Source of the DNA: Roseovarius salinarum
GTDB taxonomy: Bacteria > Pseudomonadota > Alphaproteobacteria > Rhodobacterales > Rhodobacteraceae
DNA length: 64,000 nucleotides
Direction: 5' to 3'
Assembly: GCF_002834145.1 (NCBI RefSeq)
Contig: NZ_PHNT01000004.1
Location: 1 to 64,000, forward strand
The position numbers and the translations under genes are program-made. Position 1 is the stretch's first letter, and each line of letters opens with the position of its first letter. This document shows positions 17,948 through 26,002 of this stretch, in pieces. The notes under the pieces were generated by a model that made no database searches, was not told where the DNA came from, and saw only the letters and a list, made by a program, of their open reading frames with translations.

Positions 17948-18531
17948 GCTGTTTGCTCCTGCTGCTCCGAGAAAAAGTCGGAGACGGCGTGCTGGATTCC
18001 GGCCAGCACCGCGTCAAGGTCGATCTCGAGTTCGGAATTTCCAAGATTCAGGCCGACTTGGCCGGACGGTAGATCCGGGTCCTCCCGGATCGAAACCGGG
18101 AACCCGGGATCATCGGGCAAGGCCTTTTCGAGCGCGGCCCGATCGGTGTCGGATATGACGATCACGACCGGCGCGCCCGGCGTCTCGCGTATCGCCGACT
18201 GGGCGATTTCGACGATCCGCGCCCCGAGCGTTTCATGCGCGAGACGTGGCAGGACCGTTTCTGCCATTTCCGTCATCAAGGGGCCGATCGATTCCAGGAT
18301 GTGTGCGTGCGCCTCATGATAGGTGAAGGAAAGCCGTTGCAGGTTTGCTGCAAGGTCGGCCGCCACGTGGTCTTCCCTTTGTGCCTGGGCGGCCGCGGAG
18401 TCATCCCAGCCGGCGCGGTACCCTTCCTCGAAGGCCTCGAGCCGGTATTCCTCCAAATCGGTTTCGTTCCCGGACGCGGCCGTGCTCGCCGGCACGGCTC
18501 CGAAATCCTCGAGTAGCCGGGCCAGGGTCAT
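17944..18531 (-). CDS. fliH: FliH-like flagellar export stator protein
   Basis: This 195-residue protein fits FliH, the regulator that binds the FliI ATPase. It has an acidic N-terminal segment (LEEYRLEAFEEGYRAGWDDS, the FEEGYRAG pattern common in FliH), a helical middle (about residues 60-110) and a C-terminal domain with QVGLNLGNSELEIDLD, like the FliH C-terminus. FliH sequences diverge strongly, so position between fliF and fliN with four-base overlaps on both sides is key support. Confidence 0.85.
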   Translation of the reverse strand: MTLARLLEDFGAVPASTAASGNETDLEEYRLEAFEEGYRAGWDDSAAAQAQREDHVAADLAANLQRLSFTYHEAHAHILESIGPLMTEMAETVLPRLAHETLGARIVEIAQSAIRETPGAPVVIVISDTDRAALEKALPDDPGFPVSIREDPDLPSGQVGLNLGNSELEIDLDAVLAGIQHAVSDFFSEQQEQTA

Positions 18532-20180
18532 CGGGCGCCCTCCTCTCCGCCTTCCAGCCAGGTGCGCAGGATCTCGACGGTTTCCTCCTGGCGTTCACCG
18601 ATCAGTTCGCGAAGGCGCGCGACCGCATCGTCGGCCCCGGAAGCAACCTCGGCCGGCGTTCCTTGGCCGGCGGGGGTTGCGTCATCATCGGGGCCCGCGA
18701 TGACCTGCATGGGTGTTTCCGGGAATTCGCCGGATTCGACCTCGCCCGTCAGGGCCTCCGGCGTGTTGAATTCACCGGTTTCGGCCGTGTCAGAGCCCTG
18801 GCGCGTCACCGATCCCGGCGGAGCGAGCCGGGAGACATCCTGCGCTGGCCGTGAAAGCAACGGGCGGAGCACGAAGACACCGAGCAGCAGGGCCACAAGT
18901 GCGAGGACGGCCGTCTGGACGAGGGACATGACGTCGACTCCGGCACGTTGCACGAGAGAGGGTTCAGCCGCGGTGCCGGCGGGTTCCGCGGGTTCGAATG
19001 CCATGGTCTTCAACGTGATGACATCGCCACGCGACTCGTCGTATCCAACCGCCGAGGCGACGAGCTCGCGCAAAGCCGCGAGTTCCTCTTCGGTGCGCGG
19101 CTCGAAAACCTCATCCCCCGCATCCGTCACCCGGGTGGTTCCGTTGACAAGAACGGCGACGGTCAGCCTTTTCAACGCACCCGGCTGTCGTGTCACTTCG
19201 CGCTCGACCTCGGACACCTCGTAATTCACCCGTTCACGGGTTTCGCTGCCTTCGGTCGTGGATGTCTCGCCTGCCTCGGCGTCGCCATCCGGCAGGTTGG
19301 AGGCCACAGTCACCTGGCCACCGCCCTGATCGGACGCGGAATTGGTCCGCTCCTCGGTATCGGTGCTGATGGCGACCCGGCTGTCCGGGTCGATACGCCG
19401 CTCGCGAATCGTCTCGGCCTGCTTGACGACATCGAGGCTGACCTCGACCACGGCGTTGCCGCGCCCGACCCGGGCCTCGAGCAGCCGCAGCACCCTTTCG
19501 CGAATCGCGTCGGAGCGGTCCGTCCCGGAGTTCGCGGGCACGTCCTGGCCGGTGCCGACGAGACCACCGACACCGTCGATCACGGAGACATCCACGGGCG
19601 CAAGACCGGCGACCGCGGAAGCGACCAGGTATTTCAGGGCGCGCGCCTGGGCATGGGAAATGCCGCCGGGCGCGGTCGTGATGGCCACCGAGGCGCTTGG
19701 TTCCACGTCGCGCTGGAAGGGGTTGGACCCGGTCGTCGCGATGTGCACCCGCGCCGATTCAACCGACGGGGTCGACAGGATCGTGCGGGCGAGCTCGCCC
19801 TCCTTGGCACGCCAGTACGCGGCATCGAACATCTGCGACGTGGTTCCGAAGCCTGACAGCCCATCGAGCAATTCGTAGCCCTTGGTGGAATTCCGGGGCA
19901 GCCCCTCTCCCGCAAGCGTCATGCGCAGCTTGTCGCGCCGTGCGGCATCCACGAAGATCGAGTTGCCCCTGATCTCGTAGGCGACGCCACGCTTTTCGAG
20001 GGCAGCCACGACTTCACCGGCCGCGCCCCCTTGCAGACCGGAATACAGCAAGTTCATGCTCGGCGATGCCGCCATGCGAGCCAGCAAGAGAACCGCCACG
20101 AAAGCGGCCACCGTTGCGGCGATGACGATGCCGCGGCGACGCATGTCCAGCGTCCTCCACACGGTCGTGATCTGCTGCAC
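18528..20180 (-). CDS. fliF: Flagellar MS-ring protein FliF
   Basis: FliF forms the MS ring in the inner membrane, the assembly base of the basal body. The 550-residue protein has an N-terminal membrane helix (about residues 18-38), the YscJ-like ring domain with NLLYSGLQGGAAGEVVAAL and the DGLSGFGTTSQMFDAAYWRA segment, a long acidic middle, a second membrane helix near 410, and a C-terminal FliG-binding tail. The GTG start at 20180 is chosen because AGGAGG lies seven bases upstream; the longer frame runs into the fliL promoter region. It heads fliF-fliH-fliN-fliP and is divergent from fliL across a CtrA-like site. Confidence 0.95.
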   Translation of the reverse strand: MQQITTVWRTLDMRRRGIVIAATVAAFVAVLLLARMAASPSMNLLYSGLQGGAAGEVVAALEKRGVAYEIRGNSIFVDAARRDKLRMTLAGEGLPRNSTKGYELLDGLSGFGTTSQMFDAAYWRAKEGELARTILSTPSVESARVHIATTGSNPFQRDVEPSASVAITTAPGGISHAQARALKYLVASAVAGLAPVDVSVIDGVGGLVGTGQDVPANSGTDRSDAIRERVLRLLEARVGRGNAVVEVSLDVVKQAETIRERRIDPDSRVAISTDTEERTNSASDQGGGQVTVASNLPDGDAEAGETSTTEGSETRERVNYEVSEVEREVTRQPGALKRLTVAVLVNGTTRVTDAGDEVFEPRTEEELAALRELVASAVGYDESRGDVITLKTMAFEPAEPAGTAAEPSLVQRAGVDVMSLVQTAVLALVALLLGVFVLRPLLSRPAQDVSRLAPPGSVTRQGSDTAETGEFNTPEALTGEVESGEFPETPMQVIAGPDDDATPAGQGTPAEVASGADDAVARLRELIGERQEETVEILRTWLEGGEEGAR

Positions 20181-20242
20181 CTTCTGCCCTCCTGCGCTGC
20201 GGTTTTCTACCGGGCGGTGCGGTGATGTTTCGGCGATTCCGC

Positions 20243-20257
20243 TTAACAATCGGTTAG
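20243..20257. promoter_or_regulatory. CtrA-like site between divergent fliF and fliL (TTAA-N7-TTAG)
   Basis: TTAA (20243-20246) and TTAG (20254-20257) have the seven-base spacer of the CtrA consensus, with one mismatch. The site lies 62 bases upstream of fliF and 47 bases upstream of fliL, so one element could serve both operons. Motif match only. Confidence 0.55.
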
Positions 20258-20304
20258 CCAATGCCGGCCTATAGTGTCCCGGTACGCAACGGAGGGGCCA
20301 AAGC

Positions 20305-20811
20305 ATGGCGGATGCTGCCGATGCCGAAGATGCAGGGGCGACCAAGGGCTCGAAACGGCTTTTGTTCGTGTCGCTTTTCCTTGCTCTGTCGGGTGCGATT
20401 TCTGGATTCTACATAGCCTTTTCCGGCATGCTTCCCTTCGACGCCGCGGTGAAGGATGCAACGGGCAGCGACAAGGCCGAGAAGCCGGAAAAGGCAGTGG
20501 TCGAACTGGGGGACGTGGCCTTCGTTCCCCTCCGGCCGCTGGTGATTTCCCCAAGCGGCTCCGACGCGGGCCAGCACCTGCGGTTTCAGGCACAACTCGA
20601 AGTGCCGAGCGCGTACAAGGCCGAGGTCACACGCCTGATGCCGCGCGTCGTCGATGTGCTCAACAGTTACCTGCGCGCCCTCGAGGTGCAGGATCTGGAG
20701 GACAACTCGGCCCTGGTGCGCCTGCGCGCCCAGATGTTGCGGCGCGTCCAGATCGTGACGGGGCCGGAGCGTGTTCGCGACCTCCTGATCATGGAATTCG
20801 TTCTGAACTGA
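20305..20811 (+). CDS. fliL: Flagellar basal body-associated protein FliL (first copy)
   Basis: FliL is a single-pass inner-membrane protein that surrounds or supports the stator. The 168-residue protein has a short cytoplasmic N-terminus, one membrane helix (about residues 19-37, LLFVSLFLALSGAISGFYI) and a periplasmic stomatin-like domain with FVPLRPLVIS, LRFQAQLEV and a C-terminal VRDLLIMEFVLN, which is the family end. It heads a run with a coiled-coil protein, a MotE-like protein and motA. A second FliL-family gene lies near 30.3 kb. Confidence 0.93.
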   Translation: MADAADAEDAGATKGSKRLLFVSLFLALSGAISGFYIAFSGMLPFDAAVKDATGSDKAEKPEKAVVELGDVAFVPLRPLVISPSGSDAGQHLRFQAQLEVPSAYKAEVTRLMPRVVDVLNSYLRALEVQDLEDNSALVRLRAQMLRRVQIVTGPERVRDLLIMEFVLN

Positions 20812-20820
20812 GGACAGAAA

Positions 20821-21198
20821 ATGGAACTGATTGCCGACATCCTTCTTGTTGCCGGGGCGCTCGGCGCCGGTGTGTACTGCTATGTGCTGGCGCGACGGTT
20901 GAGCCGGTTCAACGATCTCGAGAACGGCGTTGGCGGTGCGGTCGCCGTGCTATCGGCCCAGGTCGATGATCTGACGAAGACACTCGAGGCCGCGCAGACC
21001 ACAGCAAATGAATCCACGCGGTCGCTGGACGGTCTGACGGACCGCGCCGAGAACGTCGCCAAGCGGCTGGAGCTGCTGGTGGCCTCCATGCATGACCTGC
21101 CGGAAGAGCCCGGTCAAACCGCGGCGGATGATGCCGGGGATCAAGGGGGCGCTGTGTTCCAGCACGCGCGCGGTGCTGACCGGGCGGCTGTTCGATGA
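20821..21198 (+). CDS. Small membrane-anchored coiled-coil protein of the flagellar cluster
   Basis: This 125-residue protein of unknown function has one N-terminal membrane helix (about residues 4-23), then a helical coiled-coil region (about 28-90, AVAVLSAQVDDLTKTLEAAQ) and a variable acidic tail. It starts 9 bases after fliL and its stop overlaps the MotE-like gene, so it is co-expressed with motor genes. Similar small proteins at this position occur in alphaproteobacterial flagellar clusters (a DUF6468-type family from memory). A role in stator assembly is only a guess from location. Confidence 0.75.
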   Translation: MELIADILLVAGALGAGVYCYVLARRLSRFNDLENGVGGAVAVLSAQVDDLTKTLEAAQTTANESTRSLDGLTDRAENVAKRLELLVASMHDLPEEPGQTAADDAGDQGGAVFQHARGADRAAVR

Positions 21199-21800
21199 TA
21201 CGGCGGCGGGCAACATCGGGGCGGCCGGGTCCACCCGGTCGTGGCACGCTCGTCACGGTGGGCCTGTTGCTGGTCGGCTCGGCCGTGCTGCGGATCGGGC
21301 ACGATGCCGGGCAGGCATTTGCGCAGGAGACCGCGACAGGCCCGCAGACTGGCGAGACCCGCGCGAACGGCCCCGAAGCCTGTGAGACGCCCGACGACAT
21401 GCGAGCCTTGCTCGAGGCGTTCGAGGCACGGGAAACCCGTCTCGAAACGCGCGAGGCGGAGCTGCGCGACCGGATGCAGGCCCTGCGTGTCGCTGACAGG
21501 GAGGTTTCCCGAAAACTCGCGGCCCTCGAGGCGGCCGAGGCGGAGCTGCGCGACACCATTGCGCTCGCCGAATCGGCATCGGCCGACGATCTCGACCGCC
21601 TCACGAAAGTCTACGAGAACATGAAGCCCAAGCAGGCCGCCGCGCTCTTCGAGGAAATGGACCCGGCCTTCGCCGCCGGATTCCTCGGGCGCATGCGCCC
21701 GGATGCCGCGGCCGAGATCATGGCCGGCCTGAGCCCTGCGGCCGCGCACAGCTTCAGCGTGGTTCTCGCCGGACGCAACGCCAACGTGCCCAGGGAATGA
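21195..21800 (+). CDS. MotE-like flagellar protein
   Basis: The 201-residue protein has an N-terminal hydrophobic segment that may be a signal anchor (about residues 19-45), a coiled coil rich in Glu and Arg (about 70-125) and a C-terminal MgtE-N-like domain with YENMKPKQAAALFEEMDPAF and RMRPDAAAEIMAGL. This layout matches MotE of Sinorhizobium, a periplasmic chaperone for MotC. It overlaps the upstream coiled-coil gene (ATGA) and precedes motA by 70 bases. The large periplasmic protein after motA could be its client. Function is inferred from domain layout. Confidence 0.8.
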   Translation: MIRRRATSGRPGPPGRGTLVTVGLLLVGSAVLRIGHDAGQAFAQETATGPQTGETRANGPEACETPDDMRALLEAFEARETRLETREAELRDRMQALRVADREVSRKLAALEAAEAELRDTIALAESASADDLDRLTKVYENMKPKQAAALFEEMDPAFAAGFLGRMRPDAAAEIMAGLSPAAAHSFSVVLAGRNANVPRE

Positions 21801-21870
21801 AGCACGAAGGCTCAGCGTTTCTTAACGCACCGGTGCCAGACTTCCGCTCGAAAAAGGGGATGAAACGCAG

Positions 21871-22740
21871 ATGCTCGGATTTATCGGTATCCTGGTTATC
21901 TTCGCCATGGTCTTCGGCGGCTATCTCGCGGCCGGCGGCAAGTTCGGAATCATACTGCAGGCCCTCCCCTTCGAGATGATGATCATCGGCGGCGCGGCTG
22001 TCGGGGCGTTTCTCATCAGCAATGACATTCCCGCCGTCAAGCAGACGGCGAAGGACATCGGAAAGGTCTTCAGGGGGCCGAAGTGGAAGCCCGGGGATTA
22101 CCGCGACCTGCTGTGCCTTCTTTTCGCACTCATCCGGCTCGCACGTCAGAACCCGGTGGCGATCGAGGAACATGTCGAGGCGCCGCATCAGTCCCCGATC
22201 TTCGGTCGCTATCCCAAGATACAAGCCGACGACGAGGCCGTGTCGCTGATCTGCGACACGCTGCGGTCCGCATCCATGAATTATGACGATCCGATGCAGG
22301 TGGAGGAAGTGCTTGAAAAGCGCATGGAGGGAAACCTCGCGCACGCGCTGCATTCCAGTCACGCCTTGCAGACCATGGCGGACGGATTGCCCGCCCTCGG
22401 AATCGTGGCGGCGGTCCTCGGGGTCATCAAGACGATGGCGTCCATCGACCAGCCGCCCGAGATCCTCGGCAAGATGATCGGCGGCGCGCTCGTCGGAACC
22501 TTTCTCGGGGTGTTCCTGGCCTACGGCCTGGTCGGACCTTTCGCCGGTAAGCTCAAGGCCGTGGTCGAGGAGGACGGGCATTTCTACCAGCTGATCCGCG
22601 AGGTCCTGGTTGCGAACCTGCACAATCACTCGACCAACCTGTGTATCGAGGTCGGCCGCCAGAACACGCCGTCGCACTACCGTCCCGCGTTCTCCGAACT
22701 CGAGGATGCGTTGAAAAGCGTCAAGCAGGAGGCTGCATGA
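21871..22740 (+). CDS. motA: Flagellar motor stator protein MotA
   Basis: MotA is the four-helix stator subunit that forms the proton channel with MotB and pushes on the rotor. The 289-residue protein has helices at about 1-20 and 33-52, a cytoplasmic loop (about 60-170) with the charged rotor-contact region, and the signature DGLPALGIVAAVLGVIKTM followed by GALVGTFLGVFLAYGLVGP. Length and pattern match the alphaproteobacterial MotA family. It follows the MotE-like gene, and its stop overlaps the next gene (ATGA). Confidence 0.97.
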   Translation: MLGFIGILVIFAMVFGGYLAAGGKFGIILQALPFEMMIIGGAAVGAFLISNDIPAVKQTAKDIGKVFRGPKWKPGDYRDLLCLLFALIRLARQNPVAIEEHVEAPHQSPIFGRYPKIQADDEAVSLICDTLRSASMNYDDPMQVEEVLEKRMEGNLAHALHSSHALQTMADGLPALGIVAAVLGVIKTMASIDQPPEILGKMIGGALVGTFLGVFLAYGLVGPFAGKLKAVVEEDGHFYQLIREVLVANLHNHSTNLCIEVGRQNTPSHYRPAFSELEDALKSVKQEAA

Positions 22741-25103
22741 CCTCTTGGGTTTTCCGGCTGCTGGCGCTGTCCATCCTCGCCTGCGGGTCTCCTGCCCTGG
22801 CTCAGACCGTGACCGTGCGCTCCGGAGAGCACGAGCGGTTCTCGCGTCTGGTGTTCGATCTGCCCTCTCGGATGGACTGGCAGCTTTCTCCCACAGGCGA
22901 TGGCAGGGAACTCAGCCTTGCCCGGCAGGATCTTGTTTTCGACACCAGCGAGGTGTTTTCCCGCATCCCCAGAACCCGCCTTTCGGGGTTGTCGGTGGAT
23001 GCCGAAACCGGGACCATCCAGCTGTCCCTTGCCTGTGATTGCACCGTGAACGGGTTCTGGTACGGGGAGTCGTTTCTGGTCATAGACATCGAGTCACCCG
23101 AGGAGGGCGAGGCGGAGCGGGCGGAACGCCCGGCGCGGCCTTCCCGGGACGCTTTCGAGAGCCCGTCACCCGTTGATCAAGGCAGCGAGCGTGCAGATGG
23201 CAAGGGGAATGATCCGACCGGAGCGCAATCGACCAGTTCCGGTGGGCCGACCGAACTGGCGCTCGAACGCCTGGTCCCGCCAGGGGAGCCTGACGCGACC
23301 GGCAATGCGCCTGCAACCGCTGGTCGCCTTTCGGTGGCGCGCGACCGCCTGTTGCGCAATCTGGCGCGCGCGGCGTCTCAGGGGCTGCTGACGCCGCTCG
23401 ACCGGACGCAGGCGAAAGAAAAGCCCGCAGTCGATGACCAGGTGCCGGAGCGGTCACCCCAGGGCCGCGCTCCCGACGCGTCGGCAAAGGAGATGAAGCC
23501 CTCCGTTCCCGAGCCGCCGGATCGGCGCACGCCGGCGGGGCTTGCGAATCTCAAGGCCCAAAGCACCGTGGACCGGGATTTCCGCGCACGCTACCCGGAA
23601 ACGGAACAGACCCGTGACGGCGAGTTCTGTCTCGACGCGGAAGAACTTGCCATCGGGGAATGGGCCGATGACGGCGGGTTCGGCAATCAGCTGGGCCGCC
23701 TGCGCGCGCAGTTGACCGGGGAACTCGGGGAGACCTCGCCGGACACCGCGCTCGCGCTCGCGCGATTCTACCTGCATTTCGGTTTCGGGGCGGAGGCCGG
23801 GCAGGCCTTGCGTTTCGTGGAGTTGCCTGCGCGAACGCATTCCGTGCTGACCGCCCTCGCGCGGATCATGGAGGACGGGCACGCCGGGGCGGAAAACATC
23901 CTGGCCGACCAGCTGTCGTGCGACTCGCCGGCCGCGTTCTGGTCGGTTCTGTCACACGAACGTCTGCCGCGTGGCCGGGCGATCGATACGGACGCGGTGT
24001 TGCGCACCCTCAGCGGGCTGCCGCAGCACCTTCGCCCGTATCTTGGCGGCATGCTGGCGGACCGCTTCATGAACGCCGATCGCAAGGCCAGTGCGCGCGA
24101 CGTGTTGCGAATACTGGATCGCGCGCCCGCCGAAGCGCATGCACGAGCGAGACTGGTTCACGCCGAGATCGCCCTGGCGGACAACGAGCACGAAGTCGCC
24201 GAGTCGCAACTTGACGATGTTGCAAGGGCGGGCAAGCCAGCGTCGGCGCGTGCCGTTCTGCGCAGGATCGAGAGCCGACTTGCGCGAGATGCAGCCATCT
24301 CATACGAAACCGCGCAACTCGCCGCCGCGCTCGCCACAGAGCATCGGGGCACGCCGCTTGGACGAGACCTCGAACGCGCCCAGATCCTTGCCGCTGCGGC
24401 GTCGGGGGCTTTCGAAGAAGCCTACGCGCATCTGGACCGGATCGAAACGCGTCGGGGTGCGCTTGCTTCCGACGGCGTGCCGTCGGAGTTGCTGGCACTT
24501 ATGGCCGAAACCGCTGACGACGTGACTTTCCTGCGGTTTGCAGCAGCTCGTCATCCCGAAGGCGGTGAGATGCCGGCGCCGCAAGCGGCCAATGCCGCGG
24601 CCCGTCGTCTGCTGGAACTCGGCTTCACGAAACCCGCGGCGCGCTACCTGGAAACAGAGGCGGAGGGGGCCGCGCGACGTGAGCAACGGCTTTTGCGCGC
24701 GGAGCGGTTCCTGCAGTTGCGGTTGCCGCGCCAGGCGGAGGCGGCTTTGTTGGGTCTCTCCGGAGATGCCGCAAACAAGCTGCGGGCCCGGGCCAGAAGC
24801 ATGGCGGGGGAGCATGGCGCCGCGCATGCCTATTACCAAGCGCTGGGAGAACCACGGAAAGCCGAGCGCGAAGCGTGGCTCGGCGGCGATTGGTCCGCCC
24901 TGCGCGATAGCGAGAACGAAGTGCTCGCTCGCATTGCACGGTTGGCAACAGGGGATCCCGGCGCCGACGACGTTTCTGCCGGAGCAACACAGAACGGCGC
25001 TCTGGCGCGGAAACGTCACCTGATCGAGGATGCGGGTGCCACGCGGGCCAGCATGGAGGCGCTGTTGCGCACGCGCATTTCGCCCGAAGCCTCCACCGAA
25101 TGA
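22737..25103 (+). CDS. Large exported TPR-like flagellar protein, candidate MotC-like
   Basis: This 788-residue protein has a signal peptide (about residues 1-22, ending ALAQ), an N-terminal beta-rich module resembling an AMIN domain (about 23-120, with FSRLVFDLPSRMDWQLSP), a Pro/Ser-rich linker (about 125-280), and a long helical repeat region (about 300-760) with TPR-like Ala/Leu-rich pairs. It overlaps motA by four bases. Rhizobial MotC is a periplasmic stator partner whose folding needs MotE, and a MotE-like gene is just upstream, so a MotC-type role is suggested but not shown by sequence identity. No catalytic motif is visible. Confidence 0.7.
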   Translation: MTSWVFRLLALSILACGSPALAQTVTVRSGEHERFSRLVFDLPSRMDWQLSPTGDGRELSLARQDLVFDTSEVFSRIPRTRLSGLSVDAETGTIQLSLACDCTVNGFWYGESFLVIDIESPEEGEAERAERPARPSRDAFESPSPVDQGSERADGKGNDPTGAQSTSSGGPTELALERLVPPGEPDATGNAPATAGRLSVARDRLLRNLARAASQGLLTPLDRTQAKEKPAVDDQVPERSPQGRAPDASAKEMKPSVPEPPDRRTPAGLANLKAQSTVDRDFRARYPETEQTRDGEFCLDAEELAIGEWADDGGFGNQLGRLRAQLTGELGETSPDTALALARFYLHFGFGAEAGQALRFVELPARTHSVLTALARIMEDGHAGAENILADQLSCDSPAAFWSVLSHERLPRGRAIDTDAVLRTLSGLPQHLRPYLGGMLADRFMNADRKASARDVLRILDRAPAEAHARARLVHAEIALADNEHEVAESQLDDVARAGKPASARAVLRRIESRLARDAAISYETAQLAAALATEHRGTPLGRDLERAQILAAAASGAFEEAYAHLDRIETRRGALASDGVPSELLALMAETADDVTFLRFAAARHPEGGEMPAPQAANAAARRLLELGFTKPAARYLETEAEGAARREQRLLRAERFLQLRLPRQAEAALLGLSGDAANKLRARARSMAGEHGAAHAYYQALGEPRKAEREAWLGGDWSALRDSENEVLARIARLATGDPGADDVSAGATQNGALARKRHLIEDAGATRASMEALLRTRISPEASTE

Positions 25104-25201
25104 CGCGTCAGGCTCCGACCCGGCCGACACTTACCGAATCGCAAGAAATACGGCCTATCGATTGGGCCAGCGACAGAATGCGCTTTCGCGAGTAAGACCC
25201 A

Positions 25202-25999
25202 ATGCAGGCCCTGCAGAATGCAAAACAGGCTCTTTTCGCGGGCACACGTGTCCCGCTCGCTCGTGCAATCGACAAGGCAACGGGCGCGCGGCCGGGGATG
25301 CTTTCCCTGTTGCTCCTGACGGGACTGCTTGCCGCGCCGGTGGCGCACGCGAAACAGCCGGCCCTTTGCGACCGCGCCGCGGAAAACGCATCCGCGGAGT
25401 CCGGTGTTCCGATCGACGTCATGCACGCAATCACGCGCACCGAGACCGGGCGCAGGCGCGGCGATGAACTCATGCCCTGGCCGTGGGCCGTGAATATGCG
25501 CGGTCAGGGCCGGTGGTTCGAGACGCGCGACGCCGCGAGTGCCTACCTCCGCGCGCACCGCAAGAACGGCGCACGGAACTTCGACGTGGGATGTTTCCAG
25601 ATCAACTACCGCTGGCACGGCCACGCCTTCACGTCGGTCGATCAGATGCTCGAACCGGCAGCCAACGCGCGGTACGCGGCGGCGTTTCTGGCGCGTCTCT
25701 ACCGGGAAACCGGAAGCTGGCCTGCCGCGGCGGGGGCCTATCACTCCAGAACCCCCGAACACGCCCGCCGCTACAAGGCGCGTTTCCAGTCGATCAGGCG
25801 GGCGCTGGCGGAAAGACCGGCCGCGCCGGAAGTCGGTTCTCCTGCGGTGACACCCTCTTCCGGGCTCTCAGCGTCGGCGAACCGGTTCCCCCTGTTACAA
25901 GACGGCAACGGCGCATCGGCCCCGGGCTCGCTGGTTTCCCTGACCGATACCCCGGCCCGGGCGCTGATCAAGCTGGACCAACGCGGCGAGGGATTCTGA
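25202..25999 (+). CDS. Flagellar lytic transglycosylase (SltF-like)
   Basis: A 265-residue protein with a hydrophobic export signal (about residues 33-51, LSLLLLTGLLAAPVAHA) and an SLT lysozyme-like domain (about 58-195) with catalytic Glu in HAITRTETGRRRG, the FDVGCFQINYRWHG motif and AGAYHSRTPEHARRY. It likely cuts peptidoglycan for rod passage, as SltF does in Rhodobacter sphaeroides. The frame allows ATG at 25202, giving 32 residues before the signal, or ATG at 25298, giving a normal signal peptide; the second is attractive. It is followed after 3 bases by flhA. Confidence 0.88.
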   Translation: MQALQNAKQALFAGTRVPLARAIDKATGARPGMLSLLLLTGLLAAPVAHAKQPALCDRAAENASAESGVPIDVMHAITRTETGRRRGDELMPWPWAVNMRGQGRWFETRDAASAYLRAHRKNGARNFDVGCFQINYRWHGHAFTSVDQMLEPAANARYAAAFLARLYRETGSWPAAAGAYHSRTPEHARRYKARFQSIRRALAERPAAPEVGSPAVTPSSGLSASANRFPLLQDGNGASAPGSLVSLTDTPARALIKLDQRGEGF

Positions 26000-26002
26000 A
26001 AC

